Of a DNA stretch of 46,320 nucleotides, positions 1 through 6,161 are shown one piece after another. The translations under genes were made by a program, and so were the position numbers. Below the pieces are notes generated by a model, which was not told where the DNA came from, did no database searches, and saw only the letters and a list, made by a program, of their open reading frames with translations. Where the stretch lies: the NCBI GenBank assembly GCA_019120275.1, contig DWVL01000006.1, forward strand, positions 1-46,320, written 5' to 3'. This DNA is from Candidatus Mediterraneibacter excrementavium. GTDB lineage: Bacteria; Bacillota; Clostridia; Lachnospirales; Lachnospiraceae. The stretch's first letter is position 1. Every line of letters begins with the position of its first letter.

Positions 1-259
1 CAAGGCCGCCAAACTGTCCCAGCATGATCTCGCTGAATACCAGTTCGCCGGTCGCAGCTCCCAGGCCGGCGGACAGCGGGTCAAAAAGCATCGCCAGCGT
101 CAGCGGGATAAACAGGAAATACTCTACCGAGAACTCTACGATGCCCACCTGAAAAGACGGGATCAGTTCCGTGAACAGAGTCGCCAGCCCGTACAGTGAC
201 ATGGAAAGGACAAATACCATTAATTTCTGTGACTGAGAAATCTTATTCTGTGAATTCAT
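1..259 (-). CDS. ECF-transporter S-component-like membrane protein (5' part only)
   Basis: Only the first 86 codons are inside the window; the gene runs off the left edge. The ATG at 259 is preceded by GGAGG with 8 nt spacing; an in-frame ATG at 265 sits too close to that site. The visible protein begins MNSQNKISQSQK and continues with hydrophobic stretches separated by short turns (FVLSMSLYGLATLF, then YFLFIPLTLAMLF, then a Gly/Ala-rich segment with GAATGEL). This layout is typical of small integral-membrane substrate-binding (S) components of ECF vitamin transporters and related membrane proteins. The substrate cannot be told from this fragment. It is separated from spoVAB by about 220 nt and is probably a separate transcription unit. 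The family call is an inference from topology and general resemblance. Confidence 0.6.
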   Translation of the reverse strand, partial: MNSQNKISQSQKLMVFVLSMSLYGLATLFTELIPSFQVGIVEFSVEYFLFIPLTLAMLFDPLSAGLGAATGELVFSEIMLGQFGGL

Positions 260-480
260 GATCATTTCCTCCGTTACTCTCTTACTCGTTTGTTTCATCT
301 GTTTTTCTGTTATCAGCTCCGAACCGCTTCGCATTTTCACAAAGCTTTATCAGCTGACCACAGTGCTTATTATAGATAAATGAGAATACCGGCGATATCA
401 CGAACCAATAAAATGTAAGTAAAATTTTCGTAAATACATTTTATGAAAGTTTTATTACGCTTCAGATTATATCAGATGCT
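260..480. other. Intergenic region between spoVAB and the ECF-like gene
   Basis: AT-rich stretch of 221 nt with no credible ORF. Read on the minus strand it must hold the end of the spoVAB transcript and the promoter of the gene at 259. No canonical terminator with a U-run and no known riboswitch core was recognised. Two short words here, TTTTATGAAAGTTTT near 439-453 and CTCCGAACCGCTT at 317-329, recur near the right end of the window upstream of another minus-strand gene. Confidence 0.4.
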
Positions 481-897
481 CTACCACCCTCTGAAAAAGA
501 ACAGACATGCCCCCAGCCCTTTTCCTGCAGCCAGGCAGACGATAAATAAAGACAGATACCGGGTGATCCGCGCCCGGCGCATGAACACCGGAAATACGTT
601 CAGGATCTCCGCCAGCGCCATGGCCCAGCATCCCACAAAGATCCCCGTGAAGATCCCGAACACGGCAAGTCCCGGAAGCCCCGCCGGGATGCCGGTATGA
701 AAAACCGTAACAAGATTGCCGAGGATGCCGCCCAGCGCCGCACAATCTTCATAAAACAGCACTTTATCTCCTGTGTGGGTCCGGTCTGCGAAGTCCGCGA
801 TCACCCCCAGTTCCACGATAAATGAAAAAAGGCCGCCTGCCACAGCGACCCCTGCGCTAAGTCCCGCTATTGCCAGCAGGATCTCACGGATCCACAT
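481..897 (-). CDS. spoVAB: Stage V sporulation protein AB
   Basis: 138-residue integral membrane protein. The start is the ATG at 897 (MWIREILLAI), which has GGAGAGGAAATCG directly upstream; a longer in-frame reading from 957 lies inside spoVAA and is less likely. Hydrophobic segments fall at about residues 4-28, 55-75, 78-100 and 112-130. SpoVAB belongs to the SpoVA set of inner forespore membrane proteins that move calcium-dipicolinate into the forespore and release it at germination. The gene overlaps the end of spoVAA by 14 nt, as expected for translational coupling, and lies in the conserved order sigF-spoVAA-spoVAB. The usual next genes (spoVAC, AD, AE) do not follow; an unrelated membrane gene does. 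Confidence 0.85.
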   Translation of the reverse strand: MWIREILLAIAGLSAGVAVAGGLFSFIVELGVIADFADRTHTGDKVLFYEDCAALGGILGNLVTVFHTGIPAGLPGLAVFGIFTGIFVGCWAMALAEILNVFPVFMRRARITRYLSLFIVCLAAGKGLGACLFFFRGW

Positions 898-1522
898 CGA
901 TTTCCTCTCCTTCCCTGTCTGCGTTCTCGACCAGCGTTGTCTGGATGTCATTCTCATACAGCCGCATCTGCACTTCCATTGGCGTCGGGTCCACCGTAAA
1001 ACGCTTTTTCCCGAAATGATTGAAGAAGATCAGGATGCCCGCCGCGACGCCGACGGAGTAGGAAACTTCCAGTACGGTAAACCCGCTGGTCTCATACCCT
1101 GTTGCCAGCTCATAGATCTGTCCGAAGAGCTTCGTCACATCCACGTCATTATTAAATGCCATGATGGAAAAAGCCGCGCCGAAGAAAACCGCCGCTGCCG
1201 CAAATGCCGTTTTGATCAAATGCCAGATACGCGGCGGCGTCTTCTGTTCTTCATAAGTGATAAGCATGTCCGTCTCGCCCAGGTTCCGGACGTCCAGGTC
1301 CGGGAATTCCCCATGGATGCGCGCGATGAGCTCCAGCACGGACAGGACGCGCCTGCCCCTTCTGCCCTTTTGGAATTTCAGGATCTTCAGCGTCCGGAGT
1401 TTCGCCAGAGTCATTTTATCCGCGCATTCCATGCTCAGGATATCCCCCAGGGTCACATCCGGAGCCGTCACCTCCGTATTCCGGCTGCCTTTGATATAAA
1501 GCGTTATTTTCTCAGACCGCAC
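884..1522 (-). CDS. spoVAA: Stage V sporulation protein AA
   Basis: 212 residues, starting with GTG at 1522 behind GGGAGGG with 7 nt spacing. The N-terminal ~115 residues are soluble and beta-rich (MRSEKITLYIKG onward), followed by two hydrophobic segments (about 120-142 and 160-185) and a charged tail. This matches SpoVAA, a SpoVA protein with a soluble N-terminal domain on a membrane anchor, expressed in the forespore and needed for dipicolinate uptake. Synteny with sigF upstream and spoVAB downstream supports the call. The first 11 nt overlap the end of a short membrane ORF that separates it from sigF. Confidence 0.88.
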   Translation of the reverse strand: MRSEKITLYIKGSRNTEVTAPDVTLGDILSMECADKMTLAKLRTLKILKFQKGRRGRRVLSVLELIARIHGEFPDLDVRNLGETDMLITYEEQKTPPRIWHLIKTAFAAAAVFFGAAFSIMAFNNDVDVTKLFGQIYELATGYETSGFTVLEVSYSVGVAAGILIFFNHFGKKRFTVDPTPMEVQMRLYENDIQTTLVENADREGEEIDVDP

Positions 1523-1685
1523 AGCCGTTCCCTCCCGGCGCTCCGCACGTATACGGAGCGCGGATCAGATACCCTTCATTTCCGGAGGTATCCGGCGTGC
1601 TGAAATAATAAAGGATGCCGACTGTTACTGCTGCCAGCACGATCACCAGAAGACAGATCCAGATCTTTTTTCTTCCATCTTCCAT
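1512..1685 (-). CDS. Small single-pass membrane protein between sigF and spoVAA
   Basis: 57 codons from ATG 1685 (MEDGRKKIW); an in-frame GTG at 1709 would add eight residues. A charged start is followed by one clear membrane helix (about residues 9-28, WICLLVIVLAAVTVGILYYF) and a short tail containing EGYLIRAPYTCGAPGGNGC with two cysteines. No family is recognised. It sits about 120 nt downstream of sigF and its 3' end overlaps the spoVAA start by 11 nt, so it is probably translated from the same message and coupled to spoVAA. Its place inside a sporulation operon suggests a forespore membrane role, but that is inference. The ribosome site is weak (AGGTGA before the ATG). Confidence 0.6.
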   Translation of the reverse strand: MEDGRKKIWICLLVIVLAAVTVGILYYFSTPDTSGNEGYLIRAPYTCGAPGGNGCAV

Positions 1686-1807
1686 CTCACTCACCTGCCC
1701 TTTCTCCACTTGCCTTTTCAGCTTTCATACGGATCGCTGATACTGGTTTAGTATCCGGCATTTACATAAAAATATACATCACACGGAAAGGATCCTGGCG
1801 ATTCCTG

Positions 1808-2527
1808 TCATTCTGTTCCTCTTTCTCTCAAAGATTCTATGATCCGCTTCTCCGCCCGGGACACCTGGACCTGCGAGATCCCCAGTATGTGTCCCACCTC
1901 AGACTGCGTCTTCCCCGCGAAATATCTGAGCCAGATCAGGCGGCGCTCCTCCGCTGTCAGAGTTCCCAGAAGCTGTTCCAGCAGCATCCGGTCTATCACT
2001 TCATCCTCTCCCCGCTTCTTCTCTTCGATCCGGTCAGCCAGGCAGATCTCTTTCCCTTCCTTCTGAAGGATCGGACGGTAAATGGAATCCACTTCCACGC
2101 CGGCCTCCATAGCAGCTGTCAGTTCTTCCTTCGCCACACCCAGTTCGGCGGACAATTCGGACATAGTCGGTTCTCTTCCCAGATCTGTCGTCAGTTTTTC
2201 TCCCGCCTGCATGATCTTCCCGGACAATTCTTTCAGCGAACGGCTGACTTTGAGCATTCCGTCATCCCTCAGAAACCGCTTGATCTCTCCCGAGATCATG
2301 GGGACCGCGTAAGTTGAAAATTTTACATCATAAGATAGATCAAATTTGTCGATTGCTTTCAGAAGACCGATGCTGCCGATCTGAAAGAGATCTTCCGACT
2401 CCGTCCCCCGCCCCTGGAAACGCCGTACCACACACCAGACCAGGCCGACATTTTCTTCCACCAGCCGTTCTCTCGCTTCTTTATCCCCTGCGTGCGATTT
2501 TCTGATCAAAGCGATTGTGTGGTCCAT
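1808..2527 (-). CDS. sigF: RNA polymerase sporulation sigma factor SigF
   Basis: 239 residues, close to the usual length of about 250. Region 2 is visible (ENVGLVWCVVRRF, then DLFQIGSIGLLKAIDKFD and FSTYAVPMISGEIKRFLRDDG), followed by region 3 and a region 4 helix-turn-helix (KTQSEVGHILGISQVQVSRAEKRI). SigF is the first compartment-specific sigma factor in the forespore, held inactive by SpoIIAB until SpoIIAA releases it. The ATG at 2527 lies inside the end of spoIIAB (22-nt overlap) behind GGAAGGGAG. Gene order spoIIAA-spoIIAB-sigF makes the identification secure over the related SigG and SigB. Confidence 0.96.
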   Translation of the reverse strand: MDHTIALIRKSHAGDKEARERLVEENVGLVWCVVRRFQGRGTESEDLFQIGSIGLLKAIDKFDLSYDVKFSTYAVPMISGEIKRFLRDDGMLKVSRSLKELSGKIMQAGEKLTTDLGREPTMSELSAELGVAKEELTAAMEAGVEVDSIYRPILQKEGKEICLADRIEEKKRGEDEVIDRMLLEQLLGTLTAEERRLIWLRYFAGKTQSEVGHILGISQVQVSRAEKRIIESLRERGTE

Positions 2528-2964
2528 ATCTCCCTTCCTTTTCCTACGGTCCTGGTCATTCTCACGCTGGTTCCCTTTTCCGGTTCCGATTCCACATCCA
2601 CGCTGTCCATAAAAGCTTCCATAAATGAGAATCCCATACCTGACCGTTCCTGTTCAGGTTTTGTCGTAAACATGGGCTGCATGGCTTCAGCAATGTTTCT
2701 GATCCCTTTGCCACTGTCACTTACTTCTACTGTAAAGATGTTTTCGCGGATCTTGCAGCGGATGCACACTTTCCCTGTTCTGCGCCCGTCATACCCATGT
2801 ATGATCGCGTTTGTCACCGCCTCAGAGACGGCTGTCTTCACATCCGCCACTTCCTCCACCGTCGGATTCAGCTGAGTCATAAATGAGGCCACCGCAACGC
2901 GGGCGAATCCCTCATTCTCCGAACGACTGTCAAATCTGATCTCCATTTCATTGGTGCCTTTCAT
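2506..2964 (-). CDS. spoIIAB: Anti-sigma F factor SpoIIAB (serine kinase)
   Basis: 152 residues of the GHKL ATPase/kinase fold. The N box is seen in SEAVTNAIIHGYDG (Asn52), the first glycine box in DSGKGI (about 82-87) and the second in RSGMGFSFM. SpoIIAB binds SigF with ATP and also phosphorylates SpoIIAA on a serine, which sets the forespore switch. The start at 2964 overlaps the spoIIAA stop as ATGA, with AGGAGG in the end of spoIIAA, so the two are translationally coupled. The 3' end overlaps sigF by 22 nt. All three switch components are therefore made from one tightly packed message. Confidence 0.96.
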   Translation of the reverse strand: MKGTNEMEIRFDSRSENEGFARVAVASFMTQLNPTVEEVADVKTAVSEAVTNAIIHGYDGRRTGKVCIRCKIRENIFTVEVSDSGKGIRNIAEAMQPMFTTKPEQERSGMGFSFMEAFMDSVDVESEPEKGTSVRMTRTVGKGREIWTTQSL

Positions 2965-3275
2965 ACTGTTTCCTCCTCATATATCTGCATAATCTTCGTC
3001 ACCCCTGAAAGGGTGAGGATCTTACGGATCCTCTCATTGGCATGCACCGCCCACACTTCTCCGCCGATCAGACTGATCGTTTTATATCTTCCCATAATAA
3101 CCCCTATTCCTGAACTGTCCATAAAATCAGTTTTTTCAAAATCAAAGATCACATACCTGATATGATTCCTGCCGATCACTGCGTCCGCCTCCCGGCGGAT
3201 CTCATCTGCATTGTGGTCATCCACCTCCCCGGGCAGATAAATGGTCAGACAGTTCTCCTGGACCTGATATTTCAT
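2961..3275 (-). CDS. spoIIAA: Anti-sigma F factor antagonist SpoIIAA
   Basis: 104-residue STAS-domain protein. The start is ATG 3275 (MKYQVQENCL), since the in-frame TTG five codons upstream lies in the AGGAGGAGC ribosome site itself. The phosphorylation motif DSSG is at residues 53-56; by comparison with the family the second serine (Ser55) is the target of SpoIIAB and is dephosphorylated by SpoIIE. Unphosphorylated SpoIIAA frees SigF. It is the first gene of the sporulation unit; the preceding TPR gene ends in its own terminator at 3314-3345, so a promoter must lie in the roughly 40-90 nt before this start. A convincing sigma-H promoter could not be assigned by eye. Confidence 0.95.
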   Translation of the reverse strand: MKYQVQENCLTIYLPGEVDDHNADEIRREADAVIGRNHIRYVIFDFEKTDFMDSSGIGVIMGRYKTISLIGGEVWAVHANERIRKILTLSGVTKIMQIYEEETV

Positions 3276-3313
3276 ACTGCTCCTCCTCAAACTTTTTCAT
3301 GTCTTTTGCACAG

Positions 3314-3345
3314 AAAAAGGATATGCCTCCTGTGCATATCCTTTT
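3314..3345 (-). terminator. Intrinsic terminator after the TPR membrane protein gene
   Basis: On the minus strand an 11-bp stem AAAGGATATGC/GCATATCCTTT encloses a 7-nt loop and runs into a U-run (TTTTT). It lies 25-56 nt past the stop of the TPR gene and separates the valS-folC-TPR unit from the spoIIA operon. Confidence 0.85.
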
Positions 3346-3369
3346 CTTTCGTATCATTGTCCCTCTGTT

Positions 3370-4722
3370 CTATTGTTCTTCTCCGGCTGTATCTTCCTCC
3401 GGCGCTGCAGCTGCGATCTCATCGAGGGCGGCCTGTGCATCCTGCGCATGGTCCGACTCCCCGTATTCATCCACAATCCTCTGAAAATACGTTGTGGCGC
3501 TGGCCGCATCTCCGCTGTTCCAGTATGCGCGTCCCAGTTCATAGAGCGCCTCTCCGTCGTTGTATCCGGCATCCATCTGCACGACCTTCCCCAGTGCATC
3601 AATAGCGGTCTGATAGTCTGCCGCCTCAAGCGCCTCTGTACCGGAATTAAAATTCCGCTCACAGGCATTGGGAAAAATTTCTGACGCCAGTTCATCATAA
3701 AGCGCCTGACCGCTTCCGCCAAGGGCATCCCTGTTGACTGCGATCAACGTATCCGCCATTGCCGCATCACTGTACTCCCCGGAATCATACTGATCCGAGA
3801 CCGTCATCAGATTCTCATAGCTGTCTCTTGCTGTCTGCGCCTGATTTGCGTCTGCCTCCAGCGTTTCCCCTGATGCCCGGTAATTGTCCAGCGTCCGGGT
3901 CTGGGCGCTGACCTGTGCTTCCAGAGACTGGATCTGATCGCTGTAATCCCGCATCTGGCTGTTCAGCCGCTCGGATGTGGACTGATTCACAGCCGGTGCC
4001 ACAAGGAACCAGATGACTGCTGCTCCGATCGCCGCTCCGATAAAAATATTTGCCACGGCGAGATGCCCTGCCAGTTCCCGAAGCTTCGGATATCTGGGCT
4101 GGATGATCGTTTCATTTCCATGGCTGTATTCCACGGCGTCTTCTTTCCGCTTAGCCGGTCTGCGGCGCTGTTTGCCCCGCTGATGAGTCAGTTCGTGCAT
4201 ATAACGCAGCGTAATCTCATTGCCTGTATCCAGTTTCCGTGCCTGACGGATCATCTGCCGGGCGCGTGTGTACTGCCCTGTATGCAGATAAAGCAGCGCC
4301 AGGAGCTGATGCGCCTTTAAAAAAGAAGGATGAGACGCAACCACCTGTTTCAGCTGGATCACTGCCAGATCTTCCCCGTTCTGACGGCAGTATGTCAGAC
4401 ACTGATTATATTTTTTTATCGCCAGATTGACCGTTTCCAGCTCTTTTGCCGAGGACTGCACCGTATCTATATAATAATTGGCGATATTATCCCCCGGTCT
4501 TATATTTTTGCTGATGATCCACTCCACCAGCGCCTCCGGCACTTCGCCGATCCCGTAATAAACCAGTCCCAGCAGATTCCTGGCGGCAACGTTTTCCCTG
4601 TTAAACTGCAGGCTTCTGCGCAGTGAGGCGATCGCCCCGGACATATCCCGGATCTGGGCCTTGCGCAGGCCGTCGTTGTACCAGTAATTAGAGTGGTATA
4701 CGATCTTTTTTCTGTAATCCAT
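3370..4722 (-). CDS. TPR-repeat membrane protein of unknown function
   Basis: 450 residues. The N-terminal ~175 residues hold TPR-like helical pairs (ASLRRSLQFNRENVAARNLLGLVYY region and FLKAHQLLALLYLHTGQYTRARQMI region). A basic linker (RGKQRRRPAKRKE) leads to one membrane helix at about 222-245. After it comes a predicted coiled coil (about 250-300, SQMRDYSDQIQSLEAQVSAQTRTLDNY region), then a second TPR block (about 350-435, with YQTAIDALGKVVQMDAGYNDGEALYELGRAYW region) and an acidic tail. This looks like a scaffold with repeats on both sides of the membrane; no enzymatic motif is visible. It follows a 44-codon ORF and folC with short gaps and ends the transcription unit at the terminator 3314-3345. 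The exact role is unknown. Confidence 0.8.
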   Translation of the reverse strand: MDYRKKIVYHSNYWYNDGLRKAQIRDMSGAIASLRRSLQFNRENVAARNLLGLVYYGIGEVPEALVEWIISKNIRPGDNIANYYIDTVQSSAKELETVNLAIKKYNQCLTYCRQNGEDLAVIQLKQVVASHPSFLKAHQLLALLYLHTGQYTRARQMIRQARKLDTGNEITLRYMHELTHQRGKQRRRPAKRKEDAVEYSHGNETIIQPRYPKLRELAGHLAVANIFIGAAIGAAVIWFLVAPAVNQSTSERLNSQMRDYSDQIQSLEAQVSAQTRTLDNYRASGETLEADANQAQTARDSYENLMTVSDQYDSGEYSDAAMADTLIAVNRDALGGSGQALYDELASEIFPNACERNFNSGTEALEAADYQTAIDALGKVVQMDAGYNDGEALYELGRAYWNSGDAASATTYFQRIVDEYGESDHAQDAQAALDEIAAAAPEEDTAGEEQ

Positions 4723-4742
4723 CTATATCCACCATTGTCTTT

Positions 4743-4877
4743 CTATTTCTTCTGATCCATCACCTGTTTTAACAGATCTGTCATGTCCGTGAGATCTTCC
4801 TGATACACGGCGTCTTCGATTTCCTCAACCTCAAGGCTGGGTTTAAACTTTTTGATCTCTTCTTCGTAGTCCAGCAT
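4743..4877 (-). CDS. Small acidic protein of unknown function (44 aa)
   Basis: A 44-codon ORF whose ATG at 4877 directly abuts the folC stop (TAG-ATG), with CAGGAGGTCG inside the end of folC as ribosome site. It encodes a Glu/Asp-rich peptide beginning MLDYEEEIKKFKPS and ending MDQKK. The TPR gene starts 20 nt downstream. Spacing, ribosome site and lack of competing ORFs support real translation. No domain is recognised; the sequence could form one or two amphipathic helices. Confidence 0.65.
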   Translation of the reverse strand: MLDYEEEIKKFKPSLEVEEIEDAVYQEDLTDMTDLLKQVMDQKK

Positions 4878-6161
4878 CTATTCGACCTCCTGAATCAGTT
4901 TCTTTATCATGCCCGTCAGGTAGAGCGATCCCAGGCAGTACACACTGCGTTCCCCCTTCACCGCAAGGGCATATGCAAGTGCTTCTCCGACCGACGCTCT
5001 CATTTCCACAGGCCTGTCCGTATATTTCCTGAAAATGTCCCGCAGCTGCTCTGCAGATGTCCCCCGCGGATCATCGATATGAGTCACTATATACAATGCG
5101 GCGTTCACCCTGCTGCAAAGCACCTGAGCCATCTTCTCGTATTCTTTATCTTTTACCGCGGAAAACACAATGATCTTCTCCGCGTTGTCGCCGGAAACCG
5201 TCTCTGCAAAAGCCTCCGCAGCGCTTATGTTGTGCGCCCCGTCCACATAGACGCCGGACTGCACTTCCTCCATCCTGCCGGCCCATTTCAGATCAGACAG
5301 GCTTTCACGCCATCGCTCCGGATGCCCTTTGCCGCCTGTCAGCCAGCGCATGGCTTCCATGGCAAGCATCGCATTTCCAGGCTGGTATATTCCAATATTG
5401 TTCAATTTCCACGTGGTATTTCCATAATAATCACTGGTACAGGAAAATGCAATATGTTTATCTTCTGTTCCCAGGATTTCGTACGCATCTTTCCCGATTT
5501 TTTTACAGAAACATCCGTTGCTTTCCGCAGCTTTTCGTATGACACTGTCGCTTTCCTCCGAAGATGCGGCATAAAATACCGGCACGCCGGGCCGGATGAT
5601 CCCCGCTTTCTCTGCGGCGATCTCAGACAATGTATTTCCCAGATACTGCATATGGTCATAACCGATGGAGGTGATCACACACAGTTCCGGCGGCTCCACC
5701 GCACTGGTTGCGTCCAGCCGGCCGCCAAGCCCGGTCTCCAGTATGGCATACTCCACTCCGTACTCCCGGAACGCATACAGAGCCATTCCCAGCAGGAACT
5801 CAAAAAATGTCGGATGCTGCAGCCCTTCCGCCTCCATCCTCCGGGCCGCGTCCAGCGCCGCCCCGAAGCATCTGACAAACGCCTCATCACTGACAGGCAT
5901 CCCCTCCACGACGATACGCTCATTGAGGGAAACCAGATGCGGCGATGTAAAAAGTCCTGTCCGCTTTCCTTCCGCGCGGAGCATCGCATCCATGTAGGCG
6001 CACACCGAACCTTTTCCGTTCGTCCCCGCGACATGGATCACTTTATATGCCTGCTGCGGGCTGCCCAGGCAGTTCAGGAAAAGTTTCGTGTGTACCGCGT
6101 CATTCTTTTTTGTAAATTTCGGAATATCCAGTATATATCTTACTGCCTCGTCGTATGTCAT
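4878..6161 (-). CDS. folC: Bifunctional folylpolyglutamate synthase / dihydrofolate synthase
   Basis: 427 residues, normal for the FolC/Mur-ligase family. The ATP-binding loop GTNGKGS lies at residues 46-52, followed by the folate-binding region (LFTSPHLVSLNERI) and ETGLGGRLDATSAV. The C-terminal half carries the second Mur ligase domain (GAHN motif near 310). The enzyme adds L-glutamate to dihydropteroate or to reduced folates with ATP, in the cytoplasm. Its start shares one base with the stop of the LTA synthase-like gene upstream (TAATG), and the 44-codon ORF begins right after its stop, so it is in the middle of a compact operon headed by valS. Confidence 0.95.
   Translation of the reverse strand: MTYDEAVRYILDIPKFTKKNDAVHTKLFLNCLGSPQQAYKVIHVAGTNGKGSVCAYMDAMLRAEGKRTGLFTSPHLVSLNERIVVEGMPVSDEAFVRCFGAALDAARRMEAEGLQHPTFFEFLLGMALYAFREYGVEYAILETGLGGRLDATSAVEPPELCVITSIGYDHMQYLGNTLSEIAAEKAGIIRPGVPVFYAASSEESDSVIRKAAESNGCFCKKIGKDAYEILGTEDKHIAFSCTSDYYGNTTWKLNNIGIYQPGNAMLAMEAMRWLTGGKGHPERWRESLSDLKWAGRMEEVQSGVYVDGAHNISAAEAFAETVSGDNAEKIIVFSAVKDKEYEKMAQVLCSRVNAALYIVTHIDDPRGTSAEQLRDIFRKYTDRPVEMRASVGEALAYALAVKGERSVYCLGSLYLTGMIKKLIQEVE

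Noticed and set aside
773..1603. Plus-strand open frame of 276 codons over spoVAA/spoVAB
   Set aside because: Shadow of the spoVA genes; basic, low-complexity product without a ribosome site.
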